Positions 34,740 through 47,486 are shown, counted from the stretch's first letter. The stretch: 64,000 nt of DNA from Hofstenia miamia (GCA_900660155.1 CABFPE010000042.1:15146-79145), one strand, 5' to 3'. The notes: generated from the sequence alone by a model not told the origin. A program made the numbers and translations.

Positions 34740-35440
34740 ATAAGAAGTTTATTAGCAAAAATCAATTCGGATTCCGTATAAAATCATACATAAGAACGTT
34801 TTACTGCGTATTTTTGAAATCTGCAAAAAAAATTAATGGGAATATTCTAAATGAATCTTAGTAAGGCATTCGACAGAAAAACTCACCACCTAATTATTTC
34901 ACAACTAACGAAGGTTAAGCAAAAATTAGTTCATTCATTATAAATCTGGTGAGATCGTTTCTTATGAACAGACAGCAATTGGTATACATTCAAGTGTGTC
35001 ATTCTTCCGATCGTGAAACTAATAACGGTGTTCAACAGGGAACAGTATTAGGCCCTCCCTGCTTCAATCTGGATTGTGATGACCTAGAGTTAAATAGTCC
35101 TGCTATCGATTCGCCAAGTTTGCTGATGATATAAACCTCTTAGAGGCTGTAAAAACTGTTGATAGCTCGGAAGAAGTAATTTCAACTATGATAAATCCAT
35201 GCAATACTAATAATAAATCCAAAAGTAAAGAAAACTGGAGAAAAGGTAAAAAAATCTAGTTAATCATTCCTCCAATAAATGACATTGAACATGTTAATGA
35301 AGTAAAGATTCTGGTTATTCACTTTATGGAAAATTTATCTTTTGCTCCCCATTTCTAGAATGGTATAAGGAAAGCCTCTAGACTGATATTTTTATTGCTA
35401 AACCGCAAGCGCATGAATTATACGAAATTTATACAAACAG
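34740..35440 (+). mobile_element. LINE reverse transcriptase fragment (CR1-like)
   Basis: Plus-strand pieces in several frames carry the order of a CR1/Jockey-type reverse transcriptase: NQFGFR near 34762, LSKAFD near 34856-34873, then FLMNRQQLVYIQV and NNGVQQGTVLGPPCFNLDCD at 34960-35080 (family: G-V-P-Q-G-S-V-L-G-P). After the lost YADD box come INDIEHVNEVKIL and HFMENLSFAPHF near 35275-35355, the thumb segment seen as VKQVKILGVIFEGKLTSRDH in the LINE at 38-41 kb. Multiple frame breaks and stops are present, and 5' and 3' ends are missing. Confidence 0.7.
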
Positions 35441-36057
35441 TTGGTTGAGCCAAAACTCTATGATGGTATTCAACCTTTGGGTGGTTCTACCAACTATATT
35501 CTCGAGAAAGAGTTTAAAGTCGAATATGACACAATAAAAAAGCCAATTCGAAATTTGCAGATCACATTCTCTATACATTTTTTCCTACTAGGACAACATA
35601 TGGCAAGTGTTAAGAAGCCAACTGCCGACCATGCTTGCATGGCCTTTCACATTTTCAGTGAGAAAGTATTGTACTTTGAACATCATCAAAGGGCATACCT
35701 ATTGGAGATTTTGCAAACGTCCTTTACAATATCGATTTTCATATAAATTTTACCCATGTAATGGGATTTATTCGAAATCTCTACATCAATATTTCTGAAA
35801 CTTTTGGATACAGCTTTTTGGGAAATTTGCACATATAGTTAACTTTGCATAAAAAAAGATTTTTTTGGATTTTTTATATAATGAAAACGAATGTATGTAG
35901 GCTTAAAGGTGCTTCTGAACATTAAGAACATAAATCATGAATGTAGACCGTATTGAAATGATTGAAGCCCACCCTAGATTTCTCTCATGCCTTTTTAATG
36001 AGCCCACAATTTCATTACAATAAAACTTTGAACCTATATATATATATACTGTCTCTT
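35441..36057. other. Unrecognised sequence before the gap
   Basis: An open frame of about 100 codons (35441-35746, plus) has no recognised domain and is considered chance or LINE-derived. A TATATATA run near 36036 precedes the N gap. Confidence 0.4.
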
Positions 36058-36342
36058 NNNNNNNNNNNNNNNNNNNNNNNNNNNNNNNNNNNNNNNNNNN
36101 NNNNNNNNNNNNNNNNNNNNNNNNNNNNNNNNNNNNNNNNNNNNNNNNNNNNNNNNNNNNNNNNNNNNNNNNNNNNNNNNNNNNNNNNNNNNNNNNNNNN
36201 NNNNNNNNNNNNNNNNNNNNNNNNNNNNNNNNNNNNNNNNNNNNNNNNNNNNNNNNNNNNNNNNNNNNNNNNNNNNNNNNNNNNNNNNNNNNNNNNNNNN
36301 NNNNNNNNNNNNNNNNNNNNNNNNNNNNNNNNNNNNNNNNNN
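36058..36342. other. Assembly gap (285 N)
   Basis: Run of N. The left end of the adjacent Tc1-like transposon must lie in or beyond it. Confidence 0.99.
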
Positions 36343-37228
36343 TCATTATTCAGTACGGTGGCTACTCGCCTAGGCATACTTTCTGCCAGCGTTTTGCACA
36401 TATCAACGGTGATTTCAGTGCACCATACTTTCTTAATAATCTCCACAAGTTCATTGTAGCTGCCTGGGTTGTGCGCAGCCAATTCTTCACACAGCGGGCT
36501 TGGTGACACGGCGCGCTATCGTGCATGAATATTGTTGTCTGGCGACACCTTATCATTGGTTTTAGGCGTTCTTGCAACATCTGCATGTAATTAGCAGTCC
36601 TCATTGTCTCATTAGGCGGTAAAAACCACAGATTGCCTCGAACAGTAGCGCTAAAGTTGCCCCAGACCATCACACTGGGTGAGTGCTTGACAGTGGGAAC
36701 AACATACCTAGGATGAAAACGAGCACCTACCGGTCTGCAAACGACTGATGCTCCACGATTGGCGAACTGACGTAGTGTCATTTCGTCACTAAACAACACT
36801 TGGTGCCACATTTCTGCTGTATAATGCAAGACAGCGTGACAAAACGCTAACCTGTCCTTGATGTTTTTCACCAACAAAAGTGGCTTCTTTGCTGGGCAAT
36901 AGGCTTTTAAGCCAAACTCGGTGCCCAATCGCCATTGAACTGTTCTGGTGGACACCTGTGAAGGCAAGCGTGTCGAAATTGATGATGCAGAAGCAGTCGG
37001 GTTGGCCACACTCGCTCTTCTTATCATCCTGTCGGTTGCTGGTGACGTGATGCGAGGGCGGCCACGCCATGGTCGCGACTCATAGCTGCCAGTGTCGCGA
37101 AATCGCTTCATTGTATAACTGACGCATTGTTTGGAGAGTCCCAGCTGCTGCGTGACCTTATTTTGTAGCATTCCAGACTGACAGAGAGCCACAATTTGTG
37201 CACGAGTGGTTGTAGGCAATTCAGACAT
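36343..37228 (-). pseudogene. Tc1-like transposase with internal deletion
   Basis: The minus-strand frame from the ATG at 37228 starts MSELPTTTRAQIVALCQSG and has the two HTH motifs of Tc1 transposases with the GRPR hook between them (WRGRPRITS). The first catalytic aspartate is in VLFSDEMTL (about residue 148). VMVWGNFSA is the usual VWG segment, and the second aspartate is in FMHDSAPCH (about residue 236). After NWLR the frame runs into residues that do not belong. The expected SPDLNPIENLW block with the third acidic residue is absent, and the true C-terminus (NELVEIIKKVW, MCKTLAESMPRRVATVLNN) continues in another frame just downstream. A deletion of roughly 30 codons that also shifts the frame explains this. 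It must be inactive. Confidence 0.85.
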
Positions 37229-38154
37229 AACTTATAATGACAATAATATAGATATTACTGTTATAATATATTGCCTCGCGCATTATTTCATTGGCTCACG
37301 AACACATATGCACACGTCAGTGAGTCATTCGAGTGGTATGTAAGCTATCCACAGTGTCTAATCAGACTTATGTGTCTCACTATATGCGTTATGCCTAGTA
37401 GTCAAGAGACTTTTGGCGGCAGCTGCATATGGCGCTTTGCACATAAAAATCGTATTTATGTCATCTTGTACATATTTATGTTGTTCACATTTTTTAAGGC
37501 AATGGCTAACTCTAAAAAACATCTAATTGAACCAATCTCCGTATGCTATTGCACCTCTTTGATGAAAATAATAATTACAACACAACAACCAATAGATTTG
37601 AATGTCAAAATAAGATATTTCATTAAATCTGCTAAGCAATGAGAGGATTTGTTGAGTAAAACAAACCGTAAATTGACAAAATTGCTTTAGAATTATGTAA
37701 AGAGGAGCTACATGCAGTTAGGTGCAAAACAAGTGAAATGCCCATGCTTTTGATTATAGCTTTATGAAGAATCAGTTAACTGACAGTACATAATCTAAGA
37801 AACGTAAACCAAAAAAGGTAATTTCTCGTTTTGAATCAACATGTACTGAATGGGTTCTTGCACTACATGCTTCAATTACAAAAAGCTCTATGTTGAATCC
37901 AATATACATGTTCCATATAAGAATGAAGAACATATAATTCTAACGTTCTACTTAATGCATATAATACTTTGAGTAATTTATTTGAAATTTCAGTAATAAC
38001 TGCATATCGACAGGCCAATCGTAATTGCACCGAGACAATACTGTACTTTCAGCACTATACAAAATATATTTATAACAATATTTATGAATTAAAAATGTAT
38101 GCAACGCGGTCACGTTAGCTATAAATTCGGTTTATTATAAAGTTTATTAGTTTA
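37229..38154. other. Flank of the Tc1-like element and A+T-rich spacer
   Basis: The right terminal inverted repeat of the Tc1-like element should lie within the first few hundred bases, but it could not be placed because the other end is in the gap. No coding region was recognised to 38154. Confidence 0.45.
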
Positions 38155-38161
38155 AGTTGCG

Positions 38162-38365
38162 ATGGTGCATACAAGGGGTCGCCGTGGTGGCTCTGTGTCT
38201 GATGCAAAATCCGATAAGGAGTCCTGCCCAAAGTGCAGGAAACATACCGGGGACAACTGGATTGAATGTGACGATTGTGAAAGGGTGGCATGCGAATATC
38301 GATGGAATATCCAAGGACGACTATACAGTGGTCAGCCGAATTTCAAGCCTTGTCTGGTGCTGTGA
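38162..38365 (+). pseudogene. LINE ORF1: PHD-type zinc finger
   Basis: The ATG at 38162 opens a frame with a basic start (MVHTRGRRGG) and CPKCRKHTGDNWIECDDCE at residues 23-41. These are the first two cysteine pairs of a PHD finger with the conserved WIxCDxC spacing. The expected C-terminal W-x-C-x-x-C part appears in an overlapping frame as VWCCEVC near 38362-38380, so a frame change breaks the finger. Sequence to about 38960 continues as decayed ORF1. The role in CR1 elements is thought to be nucleic-acid or chromatin binding; this is inference for this copy. Confidence 0.65.
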
Positions 38366-38990
38366 GGTATGCCTGCCTTAAGCAAAAGATAAGTTACATA
38401 CGCACTTATCAATAAATAACAATACAAAGGCTATACAAATTGTACAGAATAAAGTGGATGAAGTTATAGGTTTAGTAAGGCACATTTTGGAAGAGAAGAG
38501 CAATCAATCTACAGCTTGTAGACAAGAGTGGAAGGTCAACGATGCAAAATTGTGGGATTAGAATCCAGAATTTACCAGAAGTTAAATGCTCCATTCAAGC
38601 TGAGTGATTGGACATTGAGAAGAAGAATGTTATGGATGCTTTTAAATATATTACTGGCAAAGATATTGGGTTTACTGATTGTTTTAGTGTAGGAAAATTT
38701 GACCCTCAGGCAAAAAGACCTAGAAGTCGGATTGTAAGAGTTGCAAATAATTGGCAATGCCGGAAAAGTTAGGCAAGGTCCTTTAAGCTAAGGATTATCA
38801 GAAGAATATTTGCTTGTCAAAAGAACCTACTCCATTGGAATGCAAAGAAGAAATTCGCTGCTTGGAAGTTCAAAGAGATCTTGTAAATTCCAGTACCCCA
38901 AGACATCATATAAGAATGATAAACTTCAAGCTTTATGTATATGGCCAGGAATATAAGCATCAGAAGTGTTGACTAGAGAAATTTACTTTT

Positions 38991-39908
38991 ATGGTACTTA
39001 ATGCAAGATCTTTGAAACAACCTAACGCAATTCAGCACTTAAAGACAGATTTTAATAGTTTAGACACTACCTTGTGTTGTGTAGCTGAAACTTGGACGAC
39101 CACTCAAGTTGACAATGCTTTTGTTGAGATACCTGGTTATACGTTTCTAAGACATGATAGAAATTCAATAAATTCCCTAAATACATCTGGCGGTGGAGTA
39201 GGAATCTATCACAAATATGGTATTAACTGTAAGTTTCTTAAGCCCTTAAATTGGGAAAACTTTGAGGTACTTTGGATTGACATTAAACTGAGCGTTGGTG
39301 TTGTCCTTATCTGTGTTGTTTATTTTCCGCCAAGATCGGAGTATCAGGATGAGTTAGCGGATCATATTAATTTGAGCATTGAGGTATTTTCCGAGGAGAA
39401 AACCTTTACTTGTGTTATTGTCTGCGGTGATTTTAATGACTTTGACATTTCACTCATTACTATATTTAGCGGTTTATACATTTTGAATAGCAAACCTACA
39501 CGTAACTCCAGTATTCTTGACTATATTCTGGCCTCAGACGCTAATTTGTTTGATGATATATACAACTTCACCATGACGCTTCAAACAGACCATGCTGCTT
39601 TATTCATGACAAACGAGTTGTATTATTTCGTGATATGGGAAAAATACAAACAGCGCACTAATGAAACCTTACAAAGTACTTCTTTTAATGAATTTTTATT
39701 GAGTGATAATGCCGACATAGCCGTGAAAACTCTCACTGAGTACCTAACTGGTGTTTACCATAGCTACTGCCGACTCAGGAGAGTAACAATGCGACATTCG
39801 GACCCTCAATATGTTACCCCTGTAATGAAATTGCTCCTAAAAAAGAAAAATAAGCTGAATCGCAAACATAGATTTAATGAGGCCAAGCAAGTTGCGGATG
39901 ATATATGA
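38991..39908 (+). pseudogene. LINE ORF2: APE-type endonuclease
   Basis: Open for 305 codons from 38991. It has the order of APE-type LINE endonucleases: VLNARSL near the start, VAETWTTT (catalytic Glu) at about residue 32, SGGGVGIYHK, VCGDFNDFD (Asp and Asn of the active site) near residue 144, SILDYILAS, and TDHAALF (final Asp-His) near residue 203. All core residues are visible, so the endonuclease domain itself looks intact. The frame ends in a stop before the reverse transcriptase, which normally is part of the same ORF2. The residues before 38991, including the first catalytic Asn region, were not traced. Confidence 0.8.
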
Positions 39909-40129
39909 AAGCACATCTATGCTAATGCTCAAAATCAGAATAAAATTAGTGCAAAAGCTTGGTGGTCACAAGTCAACCAAGTTAAAGGCAAGAAAAAACG
40001 CCAGTCTAAAGCTTATAATAATAATTTCAACGTTAATGGATTAAACCAATATTATAATGGTATAAATACGGCTAATAAGGTACCCTTTTGTTGACCTATA
40101 TTGAATGAAGTGACAGATAAACCCAGTTT

Positions 40130-40880
40130 TAGTGATTATTCTGTGTACTTATATTTGAAAAGGATTCGGAAAACATCTACTGGGCCGGATGGTGTGTCAT
40201 AGTGGATTCTTCAAAACAATGCCCATGTTTTAGCTGAACTGGTTGCTCATATTTTTAATATTTGTCTTTGTGATTGGCATAATTGTTTGTTTCCTAGCAA
40301 TTGGAAAACTGCTAATGTTAGGCCTATTCCCAAATGCCCAAATCCTAAGGAATTCAAAGACATGAGGCCTGTTTCTCTTACACCAATTTTGTCACGGGTG
40401 GTTGAAGGAATGATTATTGACCACCACGTCTCCAACAATTATAACAAGTATTTGACTAAAAATCAATTTAGATTTCACAAGAATGGTTCTATGTGTTGCG
40501 CTTTGAAAAAGATTTTGAATGATATTTATGATTACTGTAAGAATTACGACTATGTCCGATTGATTACCTTGGAGATGAGTAAGGCCTTTGATACGGTGTA
40601 TCATTCTGACATTGCTGGACTGCAAAGAATTAGACCTTCTATTAATGCGAATATAATTTCACTATATGACAGTTTTTTAAGTAACAGGAAGCACTATACC
40701 ACAATAAATGGTCGCTCTTCGTTATTACTTACAGCCAACTTGAGAGTCCCCCAGGGGACTTGTAGTGGACCAATGTTATTCAATGTATCTAATGATGATA
40801 TTGTAAGAGAAGCACCATTTGCCCTAAATTTTTCCTTTACTGTTTTTGCAGAAGATAATACACCTGTAATTGTGTTTTAA
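40130..40880 (+). pseudogene. LINE ORF2: reverse transcriptase
   Basis: The longest open part is 40287-40880. It holds SNWKTANVRPIPKC, DMRPVSLTPILSRVVE, KNQFRF, the first catalytic block LEMSKAFDTVYHSD (Asp present), LRVPQGTCSGPMLFNVSNDD, and VFAEDNT where active enzymes have YADD or FADD. The first Asp of that box is therefore Glu here, which would be expected to cripple catalysis. Before it, around 40130-40280, come SDYSVYLYLKRI and TSTGPDGV in interrupted frames. It matches the CR1/L2 group by motif order. Confidence 0.8.
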
Positions 40881-41290
40881 TGAAGTAAAAACAAATGAGT
40901 TGATTATCAATTTTGCAAGTACAATTTCTCTGGAATTAGATATTAGTCGTGTAAAACAAGTAAAAATTTTAGGCGTTATTTTTGAAGGAAAGCTTACTTC
41001 TAGAGACCATATAGAGAGCATAATAAAGCGAGCAAACTCGGGACTTTTTCTTTTGTTAAAACTAGGTTACTCCGTTAGAGAACTGGAATTACTGTGTACT
41101 TCTTTAGTTGTTAGTGTTTTTACTTATTGCTGCAGCGTTTGGGGAGTAGCAGCAAATTACTGCTTGACAAAATAGATGGAACACAGAAGAAAGCGGTCAG
41201 GATGGGCATAATCAAGAATTACAAGTCAATTAGACTTTACATTAGAGAGGCTGATTCTAAACACTACCAATAGATTGAGCCCTTGGAGCG
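40870..41290 (+). pseudogene. LINE ORF2: thumb and C-terminal region
   Basis: The frame to 41175 includes SRVKQVKILGVIFEGKLTSR, the LGVxFxxxL segment after the catalytic box in CR1-like enzymes, then YCCSVWGVAANYC. After a stop, related residues of the KIxxxQKKAVRM type continue near 41180-41220. The C-terminal tail ends without a recognisable 3' UTR. Confidence 0.7.
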
Positions 41291-41300
41291 GAGCACCCTT

Positions 41301-42460
41301 TATATAGATAAAATCTAGTTCTCAGATGGCGTTTGCCACCCATGAATAAAACTGTCAGTACCCGGGAATTGTCTAATTTTCCAAACCGTTTCTTACGTTT
41401 TTGAGGTTTTTGGTGTAAAATAATGATCTTTTATTATGAATTTTTATTCGTAATAATTACATTTTACTTACTTACTAATCGGTAAATAAAATGTGGAAAT
41501 AAATACAAATCGGGAGAATGCAAAGCGGCTGTAAAGTTCAAATTTATTTAAAAATCCCATGTAAGAAGGACCTGATTTACACTAAAAATGTAGCCTTTTA
41601 AATCGTAATTTTTTAATGGTTACATATTACATGAATTTCAAGTTTCCTCAAAAAAAATTTCCTTAAATATATTCCACGTGCTATCGCATTTTACGAATTT
41701 GGTTATTTATGCATAGTTAACGGTCTATATATATGATTTTTTAAACTTTTTACGTAGGTTATTGTATTTCTAAACGTTTTCTCTAACCTATATTAGTTTT
41801 TATTTCTTACTTAATAATATAAATGCAACTATAACTTCAAAATGTTGATTGTAATGCTTTATACGTGAAAGTGCTAAAGAATTTAATTAAATTGAAGAAA
41901 AAGCAGCCGTTATTCATAGTTATGAAGTAAAATTTACGGCAAGCAATTATAATGAAAAATTTAGGAAACTAATAAAATGTTTGTATTTAAAAAAATGACA
42001 GTTTTACAACAATAGTCAATTAATCTCAGACGATTAATTAGGAATTAAGATGTAATTCTAGCATGAATCTTATAAATTCAAATTTTTACGTTCATATAAA
42101 TTCTTGACATTGACTGATTTGCCAAAATAACCATATGTACATCCATTTTGGGGAAATTCAATAAGTCCATCAGGAATAAGTCCTACAGGAATAAACCTAC
42201 ATGATTAAGTCTTACATGAGATAAAAATGTACACAATAAATTCTACGAATTTACATATATTCCCAAGTACATTTACTAAATAAGGCACTTTTACTGATTA
42301 AATTCTAAATAATAGGAAGGTTTTTGCATTTCCACTGACTTCACATACATTAGTCATGCTAATATCTACAAAACAGCTATTTTTTAGATATCAGAACTGT
42401 AATATTTCATGCTCATAAACCTTGATCTGAAAAACTCAAAAAAGAAATTATCAATATTCA
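41301..42460. other. A+T-rich spacer without recognised gene
   Basis: No coding region, inverted repeat or RNA gene was recognised. Around 42160-42250 the phrase TAAGTC-YTACA recurs (AATAAGTCCTACAGG, TTAAGTCTTACATG), possibly short degenerate repeats. Confidence 0.5.
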
Positions 42461-43600
42461 TGTAGCATCATCCACATAAATCTCAAACAAGCTGCAAAAC
42501 GTCAAGCAGAAGGGATTAAGATCGAAGAAAAGATGATTAAAATTATTGTAAACAAATCAATTTGAATTATTTAAGATTTATTTGTATTATGCAACTAAGA
42601 AACAACATGTGTCAAGAAAGAGAGATTTGTATCTGTTGATAAAAATGCTTTTGACTAAATGAGGGGGCGAAATTCGCTTCATTATTTTAAGCCGCCATCT
42701 TGGCAGAAGTTTGAAATTTGAATCAACAGGTACTTTTCTGGATTTACTATAAATAGATTGAAAACCTTGTAAGAGTTTGATAAAGAATTTTATTAAGGAA
42801 TTCTTATTTTGTTTTACATTAATGGTTTGATTATTTAATACAATGTCAAGCTAATCAAGCGGTGTTTAGTAGTGGTCTGGATCCATCACAGGGAATGATT
42901 CTAGGGTCTCTGTGCCAGATCACGAAAGTGCACATAAGTTAGGTATAGGGGTTTTCTCTTGATTAGCTGACTAGCATTTCATTACTACATGTAATAAAAT
43001 AATTAATCGTCAACAAACAGTTGGATGACTAAAACCTAGGAAATATATTAATACTATTTTAGATCTAAATTCATGACCCATAAATGACTGATAAGGTGAC
43101 TGTACATGTACTAAATTATAAATGTAAGTTAGGAAGTTGTTTGAACAAGATATATTTAAATAAGCCAATATATTTTTGGTAATGGCTACATGTAATATTT
43201 AACAAACAACTAGTAACAAGTCAGGTTGCAGATAGATAGAAAACTTTCACAAAATAGAGTTTAAGTTGAGTTGTGCCATGCCTTGAGTGCACACTGAGCT
43301 AAAGTAGGGTACACATAAGCTATATCAATTGAGCTGAGAAGTGGCACTCAACCAATGGATGGAATGGTGAAACTGGATGTGGAGATCTGCTTTGGGCAGA
43401 CACCCATTAAGAGATCACTACAGAGATTACCACATGGCTTTGTCACCTAAATAGTGAATGGTTAATTCCAAGTTACATAAGTTAACAGAAGCAACAAGTC
43501 AAGCAGTATGTAACAAGTAAATCCTTACCTGCAATAACATGACTAACGCTATACAGTAACAGTAGATAAACAGTGATAATGCCTGGTAGAGGATATTACA
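42461..43600 (+). mobile_element. 5' LTR of element A (1140 bp)
   Basis: Starts TGTAGCATCATCC and ends GGATATTACA, directly before the primer-binding-site motif. It serves as the reference for the truncated or old copies at 947, 6210, 7330 and 13260. An LTR of this size would carry promoter and polyadenylation signals; TATAAATAG occurs at 42750, about 290 bp in. Confidence 0.8.
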
Positions 43601-43616
43601 TGGTGACCATGACAGC
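43601..43616 (+). promoter_or_regulatory. Primer-binding-site-like motif of element A
   Basis: TGGTGACCATGACAGC directly follows the LTR end. The core is the same as on the minus strand at 3743, and similar to TGGCGACCGTGG at 55394. Confidence 0.65.
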
Positions 43617-43817
43617 CAAGAACAGCAATTCTAAAGAAGAAACATTCAGTGAAACTACCAGCACATGACAACAAAAGCTACAAGTGAAAGTAGAAAAAAG
43701 CAGCAAACAGTTACACAAACTAACAATCAGTTAATAGAGAGAGATACTTGAAACTGAACAAAAGCACTTCACTAAGATCCCAGAATCATGATCAAGAGGA
43801 TGAAAGACCACTATGAA

Positions 43818-45118
43818 GAAGACTGTAATTAAGGCAGTAACTCCCAGAACTATATGATCATCACCATATTTCAGCAAAAACTAAGCCACAGACAAAGAAT
43901 TACAATCCCTCAGTTCACCCCCAGATACAAACCCACTGGATATAATGGATATGCTAAGGAAGAGTAAGGAAAGTGAAGAACTCCTAAAAACTCAAATAGA
44001 ACAATTGACTAAGAAAGTCAAAGAGATGGAATGACAAAGTGAAATGATATTGACTGAGATCAGATTAAATATGGAAATGCTGCTAGATGAACAAAGCCAA
44101 TTATTTCAAAATGAGATCAAAACCCTTACCCACCAACTATCATATTCCAATAAAAGATTTCTAGAGCAAAACCAACAATGGCAAGAGAGAAATCAAGAGT
44201 TGGAGAAAACAAACAGGCAATTAATTGAGGACAACAACCTACAGGTGGGAGAATTAGAACAGTTGAAAGACAAATTAGGATTTTTACAACTAACAGAAGA
44301 GGAAAATAGGAGCAGCATGCAAACCCATGAAATAGAATTTCATTCTAGAAAGGAAAGCAAATTTCAAGCACCACATATACTGACCCACAAAGAGGTAACA
44401 CATGAAGAATCAGATGAAGATTCAGATTTTGAGAAACAGAAAATCATAAATGAAATCACAAAAGCAGGGAAGACTGTAATTAAGGCAGTAACTCCCAGAA
44501 CTATATGATCATCGCCATATTTCAGCAAAAACTAAGCCACAGACAAAGAATTACAATCCCTCAGTTCACCCCCAGATACAAACCCACTGGATATAATGGA
44601 TATGCTAAGGAAGAGTAAGGAAAGTGAAGAACTCCTAAAAACTCAAATAGAACAATTGACTAAGAAAGTCAAAGAGATGGAATGACAAAGTGAAATGATA
44701 TTGACTGAGATCAGATTAAATATGGAAATGCTGCTAGATGAACAAAGCCAATTATTTCAAAATGAGATCAAAACCCTTACCCACCAACTATCATATTCCA
44801 ATAAAAGATTTCTAGAGCAAAACCAACAATGGCAAGAGAGAAATCAAGAGTTGGAGAAAACAAACAGGCAATTAATTGAGGACAACAACCTACAGGTGGG
44901 AGAATTAGAACAGTTGAAAGACAAATTAGGATTTTTACAACTAACAGAAGAGGAAAATAGGAGCAGCATGCAAACCCATGAAATAGAATTTCATTCTAGA
45001 AAGGAAAGCAAATTTCAAGCACCACATATACTGACCCACAAAGAGGTAACACATGAAGAATCAGATGAAGATTCAGATTTTGAGAAACAGAAAATCATAA
45101 ATGAAATCACAAAAGCAG
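43818..45118 (+). repeat. 651-bp direct tandem duplication within gag of element A
   Basis: 43818-44468 and 44469-45118 are nearly identical. The unit length is a multiple of three. It covers the coiled-coil part of gag. High identity means a recent event or an assembly duplication. Confidence 0.9.
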
Positions 45119-47486
45119 TGACTACACAACTTCAAGAAGAGGATACCATAAGAAACCACAGGAAACCTAAATACAAGGGCTCAATATTACCACAATCAAC
45201 AGCTAGTGACAATATACCTTGCAAAGCAACACTACCCAAATTCAATGGAAGGGTAGATGGCTACAATCCAACATTTGCTGAATGGCTACAAATGTTTGAA
45301 TTGCTTATGGCAGAATGAAAAGTGAACCAACAGGCAGCAGCAGTGAGACTCCCATTATACTTAACAGGGGCAGCTTCTCAACACTACCTGCTTTTGGATG
45401 CAGAAATAAAACAAAACTATCAACTACTAATTCGAAATTTTATGAACTACTACAAGAATGAGAGTTTCAAAAATCAATACTGAATCATTCTGAACACAAT
45501 GAAAATGAAGAAAACTGATGACATTTGAAATTATATGCAACAAGTTGAATGATTGTTAATGCTCAGTTTAAGAGAAAACAGATATTTGAAATATGACTTG
45601 TTTTCACACAATTTCTGAAAGCATCAGAATGCAGTTTGAAATCAAATGTGATGTTGACAACAAGTTGGAGAGAATGATTAGAAAGGCGGTTGACATACAG
45701 GCAACCATTGAAAATAACACTTGGATATATGAGAAAGCTGCATGGCATAGAGAGGGACCAACTTGGAGAAACAACCTCAAACCACGTATCCCTAATAAAG
45801 CCTATGCAGAAACAAAACAAGAAAAGATAATAAAAGTGAAAGGAAAAGACGGTAAAACAAGGAAAGTAAAAGAGAAAGATGTCAAATGTTATGGTTGCGG
45901 ACAGAAGGGACATAAAAAACCAGACTGCCCAAAACAAATAAATGTAATTGGCAATGAAGAGGCTTATTATGACGAAGAGGATGTACTACAAACAGAAGAC
46001 AACATCAATGAAGCATTGCCAACTGGCAAGGAGTTGGAAAACTAAGTAGAGCACTGACTCATGACAACTGTGCATTGATAATGATCCTGATAAACCTCAA
46101 CATGATGAATATGATAACACTAGCTCTTAATGGAGTAATGATGAAAGCAACAATCAACACTGGAGCAGCAACATCCATAATCACTGATGAATGCCCCATG
46201 AAGTTGGGATTCAAATGGGAAGATTTGAATAGTTGCAATAAGAGACTAATCAATGCATCAGGGGATTATATCAATATGAAAGGAATGATAAACATAGTAC
46301 AAATGAGGATTGTGAATACAACATTTGAACAACCTTTGGTGGTGTTGGATACACACAATAATTTGCTGCCATATGAAGTTATATTGGGCAATGACTTTTT
46401 GACAGAAAATGGATGTGTTATTAATTATGCTAACAAACCATAAAGGTAAAAGAAGAAGAGATGGAGATTGAAGAAGAACAAGAGAAGCAGAAAACAATTA
46501 CATTTCAACTGCAAGAAGACATCCACCTACAGCTGCATCAATGGAAAATGCACACAATCAAGATGGAGGACACTATAACAGCTGACATAATGCTGTACAA
46601 CAACAAAGGCATTACACTAAATGAGTATCAATGCTGTCCAGTGTCTGTATGATAAAACATGGAAAGGGAAGAATACCAATTCTCAAAGCTATGAACTGGA
46701 ATGTAAATCTGAAAAGATCTCAAATAAGAATATACAGGAAATACATCAAAACTAACATCAGACTCATCTGGAAGGCAATCAAAGATGATAAAGGAGCAAA
46801 TAATTTGCATGGTTAATTCAAGGACTTGCAAAGGAAAGTGGATAGTACTCCACATGGCCGACTCAAGGGTGAGTGGACAAACACCATCAAAGTTGTGAGT
46901 ACTCCCAAAAGCCGACTCAAGGTCATTGGAATGAAAGCAGAAGAAGAAGATACATACAGAACACCTGAAATAAACAACAAAGACTACCAACATCTAGAAG
47001 AATGGGAGATCATGCAACTAAGGCAACTGTTAGAAAAACACAAACATATATTCAACTACAGAGAAATAAGCATAGGACAGGCAGTAGGTGAAAAGTATAA
47101 AATTGTCACAACAGACAAACTGATCAAGCTACCAGTTAGAAGGGTGCCTGAGCAGCTGAAAGATGAATACAATCACATACTGGGAGAATTAATCAAAAAC
47201 AAAATTATTTGGCCAAGTGAGAGCCCATATGCAGCACCAACCATGTTCGTAAAACATGGAAACAAGTATAGCTTATGCATTGATTTTCACAAGTTGAATG
47301 AAGTGATGAAAAAGGACTAATACCCCTTACCATAGATGGAGGATATGCTCTACAAAGCCAGTAAACACAAATACTTTACAACACTGGATTTTTGCAAGGC
47401 CTACTGGCAAGTAAAGATGGAAGAGGATGACATTGAGAAGACAGCATTTATAACTCCATATGGGCTATATGAATGGATATATATGG

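Larger units (their letters stand above)
38155..41300 (+). mobile_element. CR1-like LINE with PHD-type zinc finger in ORF1
   Basis: Order on the plus strand: ORF1 starting at 38162 with a PHD-type finger, a degraded ORF1 remainder (38400-38960), ORF2 with an APE-type endonuclease (38991-39908), a linker, reverse transcriptase (about 40130-40880) and C-terminal region (to about 41240). Kapitonov and Jurka described PHD domains in ORF1 of some CR1-like elements, which fits this layout. A handful of stops and frame changes break both frames, but all regions are present and in order, so the copy is fairly young. A clear poly(A) tail or 3' repeat was not identified near 41300. Confidence 0.8.

Noticed and set aside
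35441-35746. Plus-strand frame of about 100 codons after a LINE fragment
   Set aside because: No recognisable domain, and it begins inside decayed LINE sequence.
37271-37642. Plus-strand frame of 123 codons next to the Tc1-like element
   Set aside because: Overlaps the probable terminal region of the transposon, with no domain or family resemblance.
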